64,000 nucleotides of DNA, from contig NZ_BBCE01000017.1 of the NCBI RefSeq assembly GCF_001311885.1, forward strand, positions 1 to 64,000, given 5' to 3'. A model generated the notes under the pieces. It was not told the origin of the DNA, did no database searches, and worked only from the letters and a program-made list of their open reading frames with translations. The DNA is from Syntrophomonas palmitatica JCM 14374. Its GTDB lineage: Bacteria; Bacillota; Syntrophomonadia; Syntrophomonadales; Syntrophomonadaceae. The translations under genes were made by a program, and so were the position numbers. Shown in pieces: positions 42,251-52,509 of the stretch; within the stretch, counting starts at the first letter, position 1, and every line of letters starts with the position of its first letter.

Positions 42251-43563
42251 ATGCTTGGTAAAATCAAGTGGGGCATTCATCCCGAAACCCACAAATCACC
42301 AACTGAGGCAAAATCATCGAAAGCAATGAACTGCCGGGCAAGGTGATTATTCCAGTCCAACAGCATATTGGCGCGCTGTGTGCCGATTGTAAAAAAGGGG
42401 GACCTGGTCAAGAAAGGGCAGTTGATTGCTGAGGGCAGTGCTCCGGTATCAAGTAATGTTCATGCCACTATTTCGGGTAAGGTTGTCGAAGTATCTGAAA
42501 AGCCTCATCCGTTGTGGGAAAGTGCCTGGCCATTGCAATTGAAAGTGACGGGTTGGATGAATGGGCAGAAGGTATTCCGACTGAACGGGACTGGCAGAAG
42601 CTTGACCAGGCCGAAATCGTGGAAATCATTAAAAACGCCGGTATTGTTGGTTTGGGAGGCGCGACCTTTCCTACCCATATTAAACTGACCCCTCCCAGGG
42701 ATAATCCGGTTGACACGCTGATCATCAACGCGGCGGAATGTGAACCGTATTTGACAGCGGATCACCGCATAATGCTTGAATATACTGAACGGGTGGTCAC
42801 CGGTATCTTGATTATTAAAAAGATTCTCGGTGTAAACAATGTAATCGTAGGTATCGAAGACAATAAAATGAATGCGGTCAAAGCGATGACCCAGGCGGTG
42901 GCGGGAACCGGGATTAAAGTGGCCGCGGTTCCTACCAGATATCCGCAAGGCGCGGAAAAAACATTGATCAAAACCCTGCTTAAACGTGAAGTCCCGTCAG
43001 GGAAACTTCCGATGAGTATCGGCGTGGTGGTGCAGAATGTTGGCACCGCGGCAGCGGTATGTGATGCGGTAAGAAACGGCGTCCCTCTCATTGAGCGGAT
43101 TGTTACCGTCAGCGGCGGCGCTATTAAGGAACCCAAGAACCTGAAGCTGAGAATTGGAACCACCTTTGCCGATGCCATAGAACAGTGCGGAGGGTTTAAG
43201 GTTCCTCCCCAAAAGATCATTATGGGCGGTCCTTTGATGGGAATGGCTCAGTATACGACCGATGTTCCGGTAATTAAGGGGGTCAGCGGCATACTGGCGT
43301 TTACTCCGGAAGAGGTTAATGACGGACCAGAATCTCCCTGTATACGGTGCGGTTCATGTATTGACGCTTGTCCGATGGGGCTGAATCCGAGTATGCTCAG
43401 TATTCTCGGTGAGAGGTCATTTGTAGAAGAAGCGTTAAATGAATACCACTTGTTGGACTGCATGGAATGCGGCTGCTGCACTTTTGTGTGTCCAGCCAAA
43501 CGTAAGATCATTCATTATATCAGGTATGCCAAGAAAAAGGCAGCCCAAAAGGGAGGTAAGTAG
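42251..43563 (+). CDS. rnfC: Rnf complex subunit C (frameshifted)
   Basis: RnfC accepts or delivers electrons at the NAD side of the Rnf ferredoxin:NAD oxidoreductase. It starts MLGKIKWGIHPETHKSPTEA, and the core VPIVKKGDLVKKGQLIAEG, GIVGLGGATFPTH, NAAECEPYLTADHR and the ferredoxin motifs CIRCGSCIDACP and CMECGCCTFVCP are intact. Three shifts lie near the start: one G lost at 42307-42308, one change near 42371-42377 that does not fit a single lost base, and one base lost near 42514. The middle one may be two errors or a real change. Repaired length is about 438 residues, normal for the Clostridial form. Confidence 0.88.
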
Positions 43564-43564
43564 A

Positions 43565-44587
43565 TTGAGCACAGAACCTGTTCAGACAGAAGTTATCCAG
43601 GATGATCGAGTGAACCAGATGATCGTCTCGTCATCGCCCCATATGTTTGCGGATACTTCGATTCAAAAGATAATGTGGACCGTTAATCTGACTCTGCTTC
43701 CGGCTGTGCTCTTTTCCATTTATCACTTCGGAATGCAGGCTTTAGTAACGCTCCTGGCGGGAAGTTTGTCGGCGGTCGTTTTTGAAGCCCTCACCCAGAA
43801 GATACTAAAAAAGAAGGTTACCATAGATGACGGCAGCGCGTTTTTGTGCGGACTGCTTCTGGCTATGTGTCTTCCTCCCGCGGTCCCGTTATTTGTTCCG
43901 ATCGTGGGATCATTTATTGCCATCGTGGTAGCCAAACACTCTATGGGGGGCCTGGGTTTTAACATTTTTAACCCCGCTCATATAGGCAGGGCGGCCTTGA
44001 TGGTTTCCTGGCCGGTAGTAATGACAACCTGGACCTCAATTACCACCAGAGCAGATGTCACCACCAGCGCCACCCCTCTTAATATACTGAAACTGCAGGG
44101 CTATGACGCGGTGGTAAACACCTTCGGCAGCCAAACCGAATTATACAAAGCCTTGTTTTTAGGGCTGCGCAACGGATGCATCGGTGAGACCTGCGTGGTA
44201 CTCCTGGTACTGGGCGGGTTGGTCCTTATCTATAAACGTATAATCGACTGGGTAGTGCCGGTAACGATGATCGGAACCGTGGGCATCCTCACCTGGATGT
44301 TCGGCGGCGCTCATGGTTTTATGTCCGGCGACCCTATTTTCCATATGATGGCAGGAGGGCTTATTATAGGCGCCTTCTTTATGGCTACCGATATGGTCAC
44401 TACTCCTATTACCAGAAAGGGCAAATTAATCTTTGCGGCCGGGGCCGGCGCCATCACGGTTTTAATCAGGCTTATCGGAGGGTATCCTGAAGGCGTTTGC
44501 TATTCGATTTTGTTGATGAACTGTGTAACCCCTTTGATTGACCGTTATATTCAACCCACTCTGTATGGAAGGGGGGAGGTTAGGTAA
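43565..44587 (+). CDS. rnfD: Rnf complex subunit D
   Basis: A TTG start at 43565 (GGGAGGT eight bases upstream; the longer frame overlaps rnfC) gives about 340 residues. Membrane protein with around nine helices. It contains TTSATPLNILK, where family members carry covalently bound FMN on the Thr of the S-x-T type motif, and YPEGVCYSILLMNCVTPLID near the end. Part of the membrane core that moves Na+ or H+. Its stop overlaps the rnfG start by one base. Confidence 0.93.
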   Translation: MSTEPVQTEVIQDDRVNQMIVSSSPHMFADTSIQKIMWTVNLTLLPAVLFSIYHFGMQALVTLLAGSLSAVVFEALTQKILKKKVTIDDGSAFLCGLLLAMCLPPAVPLFVPIVGSFIAIVVAKHSMGGLGFNIFNPAHIGRAALMVSWPVVMTTWTSITTRADVTTSATPLNILKLQGYDAVVNTFGSQTELYKALFLGLRNGCIGETCVVLLVLGGLVLIYKRIIDWVVPVTMIGTVGILTWMFGGAHGFMSGDPIFHMMAGGLIIGAFFMATDMVTTPITRKGKLIFAAGAGAITVLIRLIGGYPEGVCYSILLMNCVTPLIDRYIQPTLYGRGEVR

Positions 44588-45144
44588 TGACAGCCGATCA
44601 TACCGAAAAAAATAACAGTATATTAAAAATTGCCTTGAACCTGGCCTGTGCCTGCATCATTTCCGGAGTTATAATAGCCCTGGTTTATTATTTCACGGCT
44701 GATATCGCCAAACAAAAACAGGCCGAGCTGCAGAACCTGGCTCTCCAAAGCATAGTGCAGGAGGCTGATAAGTATACCCCCATCCAGGGTAGGCCGGGCT
44801 GTTATACTGCCACCAAGGGCGGCCAGGTAATCGCCTATATAATTCCGGCGGAAAGCAAGGGTTATGCCGGACCGGTTAAACTCTTGGTAGCGGTAGGACC
44901 AGACAACAAGGTTATCAGGTACACTATAATTGAATCTAAGGAAACCCCCGGTTTGGGCGATAAAGCGGCCAAGCCGGAGTTTGCCGATCAATTCGCCGGG
45001 AAAACAGCAGATGAACTGAAGGTTAATAAAGACGGCGGAACCATTCAGGCCATCAGCGGCGCGACCATAACCTCGAGGGCTGTGACCAGGGCGGTAAAAA
45101 ACGCGGTTGATGAAGCAGCGAGTATAACGAAGGGAGGAAAATAG
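44587..45144 (+). CDS. rnfG: Rnf complex subunit G (FMN-binding)
   Basis: A 185-residue subunit with one N-terminal membrane helix (LACACIISGVIIALVYYF) and an extracytoplasmic FMN-binding domain. SGATITSRAV near the C-terminus holds the Thr that carries covalent FMN. KETPGLGDK is also typical. The flavin is attached by ApbE, whose gene lies in the same operon (47312-48352). Confidence 0.95.
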   Translation: MTADHTEKNNSILKIALNLACACIISGVIIALVYYFTADIAKQKQAELQNLALQSIVQEADKYTPIQGRPGCYTATKGGQVIAYIIPAESKGYAGPVKLLVAVGPDNKVIRYTIIESKETPGLGDKAAKPEFADQFAGKTADELKVNKDGGTIQAISGATITSRAVTRAVKNAVDEAASITKGGK

Positions 45145-45145
45145 G

Positions 45146-45771
45146 ATGAAAGGATATTGGAACATCTTTTCGAAAGGACTGGTCCTGGAGAATCCGATCT
45201 TCGTACTGGCATTAAGTCTCTGTCCCGCCTTGGCAGTGACCACTTCCGTGGTTAATGCATTGACCATGGGACTTACCGTTACTTTTGTCATATCCATGAA
45301 TAATCTAGTGGTATCACTGTTCCGCAACTGGGTTAACCCCAAGGTGCGGGTGCCGATTTATATTACTTCCATTGCGACCATAGTAACAGTGGCCGAATTA
45401 TTACTGAAGGCCTTTGCGCCCTTGCTTTATAAAGAGTTGGGCATATACCTTTCTCTGGTGGTGGTATTTGCTATCATACTGGCCAGAGCTGAGGTTTTTG
45501 CTTCCAAAAACGGCCCCTGGCCCTCATTTATTGATGGTTTCGGCATGGGCTGCGGTTTTACGATTGCCATGCTTATTATCGGGGTGATACGCGAGTTATT
45601 TGGGAACGGTACCATCTTGGGCTACACTGTCTTGGGAAGCTGGTATCCGCCAGCCCTGATTTTCATTATGGCCCCGGGCGCTTCATCCTCATCGGCTACC
45701 TGGTAGGCGCCTGGAATATTTGGAGTCAACGCATTGAAAAGGCTAAAGCTGAAAGAGGTGAGACAATATGA
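45146..45771 (+). CDS. rnfE: Rnf complex subunit E (one frameshift)
   Basis: A membrane subunit of about 208 residues. Paired hydrophobic helices with LCPALAVTTSVVNALTMGL, where the Cys is a family feature thought to hold an intramembrane iron-sulfur site together with RnfA, and RAEVFASKNGPWPSFIDGFG. A lost T at 45682-45683 cuts the protein at PGASSSSATW; the repaired frame reads PGAFILIGYLVGAWNIW and ends at 45771, overlapping the rnfA start (ATGA). Confidence 0.93.
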
Positions 45772-46346
45772 GTGAATATTTACTACTCTTTATGGGGGCA
45801 GTTGTAATTAACAACTTCGTCTTGACACGGTTCTTGGGTTTATGTATTTTCTTTGGCGTTTCGAAAAACTTTGATGCCTCGGCCGGAATGGGCATGGCGG
45901 TAACCGCGGTTATAACCCTCAGTTCCATATTTGCCTGGCTGGTTCACCATTATATCCTGGTGCCGTTGAATTTTACCTTCTTAACAACGATCGTATTCGT
46001 TCTCCTGATCGCCAGCTTTGTACAGCTGCTGGAAATGGTGGTGAAGAAGTATACCCCGAATCTGCACCGTATGTGGGGTATTTACCTGCTCTTGATTGCT
46101 ACCAACTGCGTGGTACTGGGTGTGCCGCTGATCAATGTTGAATCCGATTTTACTCTGGCCAAAAGTATAGTCAATGCGTTCGGTTCCGGCGTTGGTTTTG
46201 CCCTGGCCATTGTCTTGATGGCCAGCTGCCGCGAGAAATTGAGACTGGCGGATGTACCGAAATCACTGGACGGATTGGGAGTGGCTTTTATTATTGCCGG
46301 ATGCCTGGCTTTGTCGTTTTTAGGTTTTTCCGGAATGATCAAATAG
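45768..46346 (+). CDS. rnfA: Rnf complex subunit A
   Basis: A 192-residue, six-helix subunit homologous to RnfE, inserted in the opposite orientation in the known complex. Features: NNFVLTRFLGLCIFFGVS with the conserved Cys, and NCVVLGVPLINV. It starts at ATG 45768 inside the end of rnfE, and 19 bases separate it from rnfB. Confidence 0.95.
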   Translation: MSEYLLLFMGAVVINNFVLTRFLGLCIFFGVSKNFDASAGMGMAVTAVITLSSIFAWLVHHYILVPLNFTFLTTIVFVLLIASFVQLLEMVVKKYTPNLHRMWGIYLLLIATNCVVLGVPLINVESDFTLAKSIVNAFGSGVGFALAIVLMASCREKLRLADVPKSLDGLGVAFIIAGCLALSFLGFSGMIK

Positions 46347-46365
46347 AAAGGAGGGCGCACATAGC

Positions 46366-47202
46366 ATGAATGTAATATTAACGGTTATTGCGGTCATGGC
46401 CGGTGTAGGAATATTTTTCGGCCTGGTTTTAGCTTTTGCCAATAAAAAATTTGCCGTTGAAATGAATCCTTTGATTCATGTGGTCGAAGATATTCTGCCC
46501 AAGGGTCAATGCGGGGCCTGCGGGTTTGCGGGATGCGCCGCCTACGCCGAGGCTGTGGTTCTGGACAAGGACGTTGCCCCCAACCTGTGTATACCTGGAA
46601 AAAAGGCTATAGCTGATCAGGTGGCCAAACTAACCGGAAAAGCAGCCGCGGAAATCGAGCCCCGGTTTGCTTTTGTTAAATGCGCGGAACCGATTGTCAC
46701 GGCTAATAAGAAATATATTTATTCTGGAGTTAATGACTGTCTGGCGGCTTCCCTGCTGCTTAATGGTCCCAAGGTATGTGAAGATGGCTGTATTGGCCTG
46801 GGGAACTGCGTGCAGGCATGTATGTTTGACGCCATTGCTTTGAATGATCAGGGACTGCCGGTGGTCAATAAGGATAAGTGCACCGGCTGCGGAAAATGCG
46901 CGGAGGCCTGCCCGAAAGGCGTCATCGAGATGATTTCTCCTGACGCTCCGGTAGCGGTATACTGCAACTCGCATGAAAAAGGCGCTGGCGTACGCAAGAA
47001 CTGCAAAATTGCCTGTATAGGCTGCGGTTTGTGCGGCAAACAGTGTCCCTACGGAGCCATCAAGATAGTGAATAACCTGGCTGTGGTCGACTCAAGCATC
47101 TGCCTGGAAAAATGCAGTGAAATCGTCTGCCTGGATAAATGCCCGACCAACGCGATCAGGACCTATAAAATTCCTCCAATGGAGATATCGCAGGCGGTCT
47201 GA
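46366..47202 (+). CDS. rnfB: Rnf complex subunit B (polyferredoxin)
   Basis: A 278-residue subunit that takes electrons from ferredoxin. One N-terminal membrane helix, then GQCGACGFAGCAAYAEAVV with a fourth Cys at NLCIPG for the first [4Fe-4S] cluster. Several ferredoxin-type motifs follow: CEDGCIGLGNCVQACMFDAI, CTGCGKCAEACPKGVI, CIGCGLCGKQCPYGAI and a last CLEKCSEIVCLDKCPTNAI. The order rnfCDGEAB matches Clostridia. Confidence 0.95.
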   Translation: MNVILTVIAVMAGVGIFFGLVLAFANKKFAVEMNPLIHVVEDILPKGQCGACGFAGCAAYAEAVVLDKDVAPNLCIPGKKAIADQVAKLTGKAAAEIEPRFAFVKCAEPIVTANKKYIYSGVNDCLAASLLLNGPKVCEDGCIGLGNCVQACMFDAIALNDQGLPVVNKDKCTGCGKCAEACPKGVIEMISPDAPVAVYCNSHEKGAGVRKNCKIACIGCGLCGKQCPYGAIKIVNNLAVVDSSICLEKCSEIVCLDKCPTNAIRTYKIPPMEISQAV

Positions 47203-47311
47203 TTTTAACAGATATAATAAGCAGAGACTAATAAGAAAATAGCCACAGATTAGGATTGGGTTTTTACGGGGAGGAGTGGCTGATACGAAGATTAAGTGCG
47301 GGGTTCTGGAT

Positions 47312-48352
47312 ATGAAAAAAAGCTTATGCGCATTATTGATCTTGAGCATATTAGTCTTTTCTGCGGCAGGCTGCGGTTTTGGCCAGCCCAAACCGGTTCA
47401 AACCGAGGAGTTTGCGCTGGGAACCATCATCAATCAACAGGTGTATGGTTCCAATGCAAAGAAGGCCGCCGAAGAAGTATCGGCCCGGATAAAAGAATTT
47501 GACGCCTTGTGGACTATCAATCAGCCCGGCGGAGATATCAATAAACTCAACCGTCATGCGGGTCAAGGGTATGTCAAATTGAAACCAGAAACCATTAATA
47601 TATTGATGAAGGCCCGCCAGATTGCTGATTTAAGCGGCGGAGCCGCTTTCGATATTACGGTGGCCCCGCTGGTAAAAGCCTGGGGGATTGGTACTGATCA
47701 TCCCAGGGTAATATCAGATGAAGAGGTAAGCCGGCTTCTTACCCTGGTCAATTACCGGGATGTTCAGATTAACGAAGCGACCGGTTCAGCCAGTTTGGCT
47801 AAAACGGGACAGATGGTCGACCTGGGCGGCATCGCCAAGGGGTATTTAGGCGATCTGGCTATACAAATATATAAGAAAAACGGGATCACCTCAGCTTTCG
47901 CCAATTTGGGCGGCAATGTGGTTGTACTGGGCGGCAAACCGGATGGAACCCCGTGGAAGGTTGGCGTCCAAAATCCCCGGAGTCAGACGGGCGATATAGT
48001 TGGTGTGGTTGATGTTATTGACAAAGCGGTGGTTACGTCCGGGGACTATCAACGCTATTTTGTCAAGGACGGCAAGCGCTATTGCCATATTTTCAACCCT
48101 AAAACCGGCTATCCCGCAGACAGCGGCCTGATGAGCGTGACCATAATAGCCTCGTCATCAACCGATGCCGATGGATTATCCAAAGCTTATGTACTGGGCC
48201 TTCAAAAGGGACTGGACCTGGTTAAGCGATATGGCAAGGCCGAAGCTATATTTATTACCAACGATAAAAAAATATACGTTACACCTGGATTAAAAGGGAA
48301 ATTTCACTTAGAGGACGTATCTAATGAATATACCTGTATTCAAATCAGGTGA
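47312..48352 (+). CDS. apbE: FAD:protein FMN transferase lipoprotein
   Basis: ApbE splits FAD and attaches FMN to Thr on target proteins, here most likely RnfG and RnfD. The ATG at 47312 opens a lipoprotein signal MKKSLCALLILSILVFSAAG with lipobox AAGC. Family motifs are FDITVAPLVKAWGIG, VDLGGIAKGYLGDLA, NLGGNVVVLGGKPDG and TSGDYQRYFVKDGKRYCHIF. A GTG at 47276 is in frame but sits directly on its ribosome site and would hide the signal peptide. Confidence 0.94.
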   Translation: MKKSLCALLILSILVFSAAGCGFGQPKPVQTEEFALGTIINQQVYGSNAKKAAEEVSARIKEFDALWTINQPGGDINKLNRHAGQGYVKLKPETINILMKARQIADLSGGAAFDITVAPLVKAWGIGTDHPRVISDEEVSRLLTLVNYRDVQINEATGSASLAKTGQMVDLGGIAKGYLGDLAIQIYKKNGITSAFANLGGNVVVLGGKPDGTPWKVGVQNPRSQTGDIVGVVDVIDKAVVTSGDYQRYFVKDGKRYCHIFNPKTGYPADSGLMSVTIIASSSTDADGLSKAYVLGLQKGLDLVKRYGKAEAIFITNDKKIYVTPGLKGKFHLEDVSNEYTCIQIR

Positions 48353-48713
48353 CAAGATATTAATTATCTGTATGGTAGTAATAGCTGTTCTCTATATGGC
48401 CTGGAATACTTTTGAAGTTGATTCCAAGCAGCAATTGACTGCGGTCATTACCCATGAAAGCAAGCTGGTTAAAAAAATCAATCTCAGTAATCTGAACCAG
48501 CCCGAATATATTAATGTGGATGAAGAAGGTATTCATCAGGTTATCAAGGCCGAAAAAGGAAGAATAAGGTTTTTAGAATCTAACTGCCCGCATAAATTCT
48601 GCGTAAAAACCGGCTGGCTGAACAAACCGGGAGACAGAGCGGTTTGTATTCCCTCCCGAGTAGTTATTACCATTACCGGAAACAATAAAAAGGTAGACAC
48701 TTTAGCATACTGA
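48324..48713 (+). CDS. NusG domain II-containing membrane protein
   Basis: A 129-residue protein overlapping apbE by 29 bases. One N-terminal helix (ILIICMVVIAVLYMAW), then a NusG_II-like beta domain with SNCPHKFCVKTGWLNKPGD and CIPSRVVI. Genes of this kind commonly follow apbE and precede the Gx family gene in Clostridia. The Cys residues suggest a redox or metal role in flavoprotein assembly, an inference. Confidence 0.85.
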   Translation: MNIPVFKSGDKILIICMVVIAVLYMAWNTFEVDSKQQLTAVITHESKLVKKINLSNLNQPEYINVDEEGIHQVIKAEKGRIRFLESNCPHKFCVKTGWLNKPGDRAVCIPSRVVITITGNNKKVDTLAY

Positions 48714-48725
48714 TCGGATGAACCT

Positions 48726-49247
48726 ATGAATAAGAAAAAAAAAGATGCCATCATCATTATTCTAATTTGTAATGCCATACTAATTTCGTTATTAGAATTG
48801 ATCATCCCCATACCGGTTCCAATACCCGGAGTTAAGCTTGGATTAGCCAATATTATCACCATAATAGCGATTGCCTTCTTAGATTTCAAGGATGTTCTGC
48901 TGATTGTATTTCTGAGATGTGTAGTAGTTGCGGTTTTGAGCAAAGGTATTACTGTGCTGCCCTTCAGCTTGACCGGAGGACTTCTAAGCGCCATAGCCAT
49001 GTGGCTGCTGTACAAAAAGGCCTGGCGGTTGTTTAGTATCAAGGGCATCAGCGTAGTTGGGGCTATTGTTCATAATACCGCCCAACTGCTGGTGGCTTCT
49101 GTAATACTGGGAGAGACGGTTGTTTTTTATTATATTCCCGTACTCCTTATCTCCGCGGTTGTAACTGGTTTGATCACGGGAAGCATCAGTGAGTTGACGG
49201 TTGGCGAGATCGAGAAAAAGGGTATTTTTAAGGATATTTTGCAGTGA
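48726..49247 (+). CDS. Gx transporter family protein (ECF substrate-binding type)
   Basis: A 173-residue membrane protein with about five helices. It contains PIPVPIPGVKLGLANIITI and SLTGGLLSAIAMWLL, matching the Gx family often named heptaprenyl diphosphate synthase component I. These proteins look like S-components of energy-coupling-factor transporters. The T-component gene ten bases downstream supports that. Substrate unknown; flavin precursor supply for Rnf would make sense by context only. Confidence 0.8.
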   Translation: MNKKKKDAIIIILICNAILISLLELIIPIPVPIPGVKLGLANIITIIAIAFLDFKDVLLIVFLRCVVVAVLSKGITVLPFSLTGGLLSAIAMWLLYKKAWRLFSIKGISVVGAIVHNTAQLLVASVILGETVVFYYIPVLLISAVVTGLITGSISELTVGEIEKKGIFKDILQ

Positions 49248-49256
49248 TTCCGGGAT

Positions 49257-50036
49257 GTGAGTTATTTGCCGGGAGATTCAGCCATTTTAGAAGATAGATA
49301 TGTTGAGATTGACGCCGGGATAAAAACTATCCTGGCCATATTGCTGGCCCTACTTACGTCTTTATGCACCAGCGGGCTGGAACTGGTGTATTTCTCATTA
49401 TACCTGCTGTTAGTCACGTTTTTATTGGGAAGTAATTTTCGTTTTATTTTGAAAAACCTGGCCGCTTATGGAATATTCATCGTATTTCCTTACCTCTGCG
49501 GATTGCTGTTTTCATTTCTTATACAAAAGCTTTTTCCCGGACCACCCTATTTTTTTAACTACGAGGCCACCTTTATACGAATGGTAAAAATATTTTTCAT
49601 CTGGTATATCGGCAGCTTGTATTTTTTCACTACTCCTATTCAGCCCATCACAGAAATGCTGAGCAAGGTCCTTTCTCCCTTAAATTCACTGGGTATTCCG
49701 GTGGCAAAACATTTGCATATGGCAAGGGTTATAGTGAACGAATTGACCCGGTCTGTAAGTCAATTCAAACAGGATATTTTGGAGCAGGTACGGCAGGTTT
49801 TTAAGAATAACGATCTTGGTTTTAAATCCAAACTAAAAGAATTGTCCAACATTCTGGCTGCATTTATCGCCAATTCTTTGCAGCATACCGATGAAATACA
49901 AACGCGACTCGAAGTGTCCAGCGAAAACGATTACCATTATAAATTTAAAATTGCTAAAAACGAAATCCTGGCGGTGCTAAGTTTTATTGTTTTTTTATTA
50001 TTGTTCCTTGCATACAAGCCGTTATTAATTTCATGA
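49257..50036 (+). CDS. ecfT: ECF transporter T-component (EcfT/CbiQ family)
   Basis: A 259-residue membrane protein with a GTG start. N-terminal helices (DAGIKTILAILLALLTSLC) and a cytoplasmic coupling region ending MARVIVNELTRSVSQFKQDI are as in CbiQ/EcfT. It should couple an ATPase pair to the S-component upstream; no EcfA ATPase is in the window. It is the last gene of the rnf-apbE operon, and the CRISPR array begins 64 bases after its stop. Confidence 0.83.
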   Translation: MSYLPGDSAILEDRYVEIDAGIKTILAILLALLTSLCTSGLELVYFSLYLLLVTFLLGSNFRFILKNLAAYGIFIVFPYLCGLLFSFLIQKLFPGPPYFFNYEATFIRMVKIFFIWYIGSLYFFTTPIQPITEMLSKVLSPLNSLGIPVAKHLHMARVIVNELTRSVSQFKQDILEQVRQVFKNNDLGFKSKLKELSNILAAFIANSLQHTDEIQTRLEVSSENDYHYKFKIAKNEILAVLSFIVFLLLFLAYKPLLIS

Positions 50037-50100
50037 GATCCTTCGAGACTATATGGTCCAATATGTGTTATCCGACTCAAAGCTCACTTTTTCGATTACT

Positions 50101-52507
50101 GTTTCAATCCACGCGCTTACGCAAGATGCGACTTGTGTAATAATGCTCTGTATAAGGTTAAATGGGTTTCAATCCACGCGCTTACGCAAGATGCGACACG
50201 TTGCCAGACAATACGTCAATCGCACATCATTAGTTTCAATCCACGCGCCTACGCGAGATGCGACGAAGATATTGGTTGATAACGAAAACGATGCCATGTT
50301 TCAATCCACGCGCTTACGCAAGATGCGACAGGCTCCCTAGCCGTTCGTCATGGACTGATGGAAGTTTCAATCCACGCGCTTACGCAAGATGCGACTTTCT
50401 TCTTCGGTGATTTCTTCGTCTGCCCGGTTGTTTCAATCCACGCGCTTACGCAAGATGCGACAATGTGGGCGGCTTTTTATTCCCATTATTACAGTTTCAA
50501 TCCACGCGCTTACGCAAGATGCGACGCAAAAGTAAATCAAGCCACGCTTCAAATTTTGAGTTTCAATCCACGCGCTTACGCAAGATGCGACATTAGAACA
50601 ACAGTACGGCATATACTTGCAAACCGTTTCAATCCACGCGCTTACGCAAGATGCGACTGAATATTCCACCCCAATATGGATTGGGGGCATCAGTTTCAAT
50701 CCACGCGCTTACGCAAGATGCGACAACGAATTGCCTTAACAAGTAAACCATTTAAAATGTTTCAATCCACGCGCTTACGCAAGATGCGACGTAGACAATG
50801 CCAACCTAAAAAGGGCAATAAAAAAGTTTCAATCCACGCGCTTACGCAAGATGCGACGAAATATCGGCGGTGTTTGGTTGAGGTTGCTCTTGGTTTCAAT
50901 CCACGCGCTTACGCAAGATGCGACATGACGGACGAAAACCCATAACCCCAGGCTTCAGTTTCAATCCACGCGCTTACGCAAGATGCGACGGCTTATGACG
51001 CTTATATGTCAGCAAGGCAATATGTTTCAATCCACGCGCTTACGCAAGATGCGACAAACCAGTAAATAAACAAAAATTTCGACAGAGAAGTTTCAATCCA
51101 CGCGCTTACGCAAGATGCGACGCTTATTGTGTGTTGTTTTTTAGGGTAGGGTGTATGTTTCAATCCACGCGCTTACGCAAGATGCGACGAGATGGACAGA
51201 ACTTGACATCAATAAACTACCAGTTTCAATCCACGCGCTTACGCAAGATGCGACTACATCATAAATTCCATAATTGCCGGCATAAATGTTTCAATCCACG
51301 CGCTTACGCAAGATGCGACCCTGATGCAATGACCATTGTTGGATGTGGTCAAGTTTCAATCCACGCGCTTACGCAAGATGCGACGTCTGCAACTTGTTCA
51401 TCAGCAAGCAAATAAGCGGTTTCAATCCACGCGCTTACGCAAGATGCGACCATTGAAGGTGTGTTTGCACCGTTCAACAAGCATGTTTCAATCCACGCGC
51501 TTACGCAAGATGCGACTAATATCTGCTCCGGGAAATCCTTCCACTTTGTTGTTTCAATCCACGCGCTTACGCAAGATGCGACAAAGATATGACATGTAGG
51601 GGTTTTAAGTTTGAGGTTTCAATCCACGCGCTTACGCAAGATGCGACCGATAAAATAAGGCATGGCGCAATTACCGATCAAGTTTCAATCCACGCGCTTA
51701 CGCAAGATGCGACGCTAGGGTTTGCTGTTGGGTCTGAATATCGTTTTGTTTCAATCCACGCGCTTACGCAAGATGCGACTAACGGTCTTTACTGCACTTG
51801 CCTTGCTGGACAGTTTCAATCCACGCGCTTACGCAAGATGCGACTTTTGTGTAGGGTGTTGAACAATACCTTCAAACATGTTTCAATCCACGCGCTTACG
51901 CAAGATGCGACGTTCTTTAAGAATCAAACGATTAACCCTCCTTCGGTTTCAATCCACGCGCTTACGCAAGATGCGACGCTTGACAAAATCAATGACCTAG
52001 AAAACAGACTAGTTTCAATCCACGCGCTTACGCAAGATGCGACAAAATGCATACGACATACAGGTTAAAACGACAAAGTTTCAATCCACGCGCTTACGCA
52101 AGATGCGACTGTAAAAATTGGGATGGAAGTAAATGAAATTTGTGTTTCAATCCACGCGCTTACGCAAGATGCGACACGCTGGAGCTGATGCAACATTCGA
52201 TCTTCAGTTTGGTTTCAATCCACGCGCTTACGCAAGATGCGACGGTGACAATACTGGCAACAGTTGACATAGATTTAAGTTTCAATCCACGCGCTTACGC
52301 AAGATGCGACCCTCATTGTGGTGCACCGTGGGAACGGGTTGTTGTTTCAATCCACGCGCTTACGCAAGATGCGACACCACACCAATGCTAAAACTGCCTG
52401 TGCGAACCGGTTTCAATCCACGCGCTTACGCAAGATGCGACTAATTCCCGCCAATCTCAACCCGCAAATACTACAGTTTCAATCCACGCGCTTACGCAAG
52501 ATGCGAC
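50101..52507 (-). CRISPR. CRISPR array, 37 repeats and 36 spacers, type V-F (Cas12f)
   Basis: The repeat is 32 bases. On the minus strand, its guide orientation, it begins GTCGCATCTTGCG and ends GCGTGGATTGAAAC. Repeat starts on the plus strand run from 50101 to 52476 at 64-68-base steps, so spacers are 32-36 bases, mostly 34. All copies look identical except 50233-50264, with two substitutions. That degenerate copy lies near the left end, so the left is probably the old, leader-distal end and the right end is new. This agrees with the nuclease and tracrRNA genes lying to the right and reading leftwards. The repeat ending resembles type I-C repeats. I saw no duplicate spacers by eye and could not search for targets. 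Reading frames across the array are translated repeats. Confidence 0.97.
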
Positions 52508-52509
52508 AG

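Noticed and set aside
50101-52507. Calling the array type I-C from its repeat
   Set aside because: No cas3, cas5, cas7 or cas8c is nearby, and the tracrRNA anti-repeats match this exact repeat. The resemblance is kept as a hint on adaptation only.
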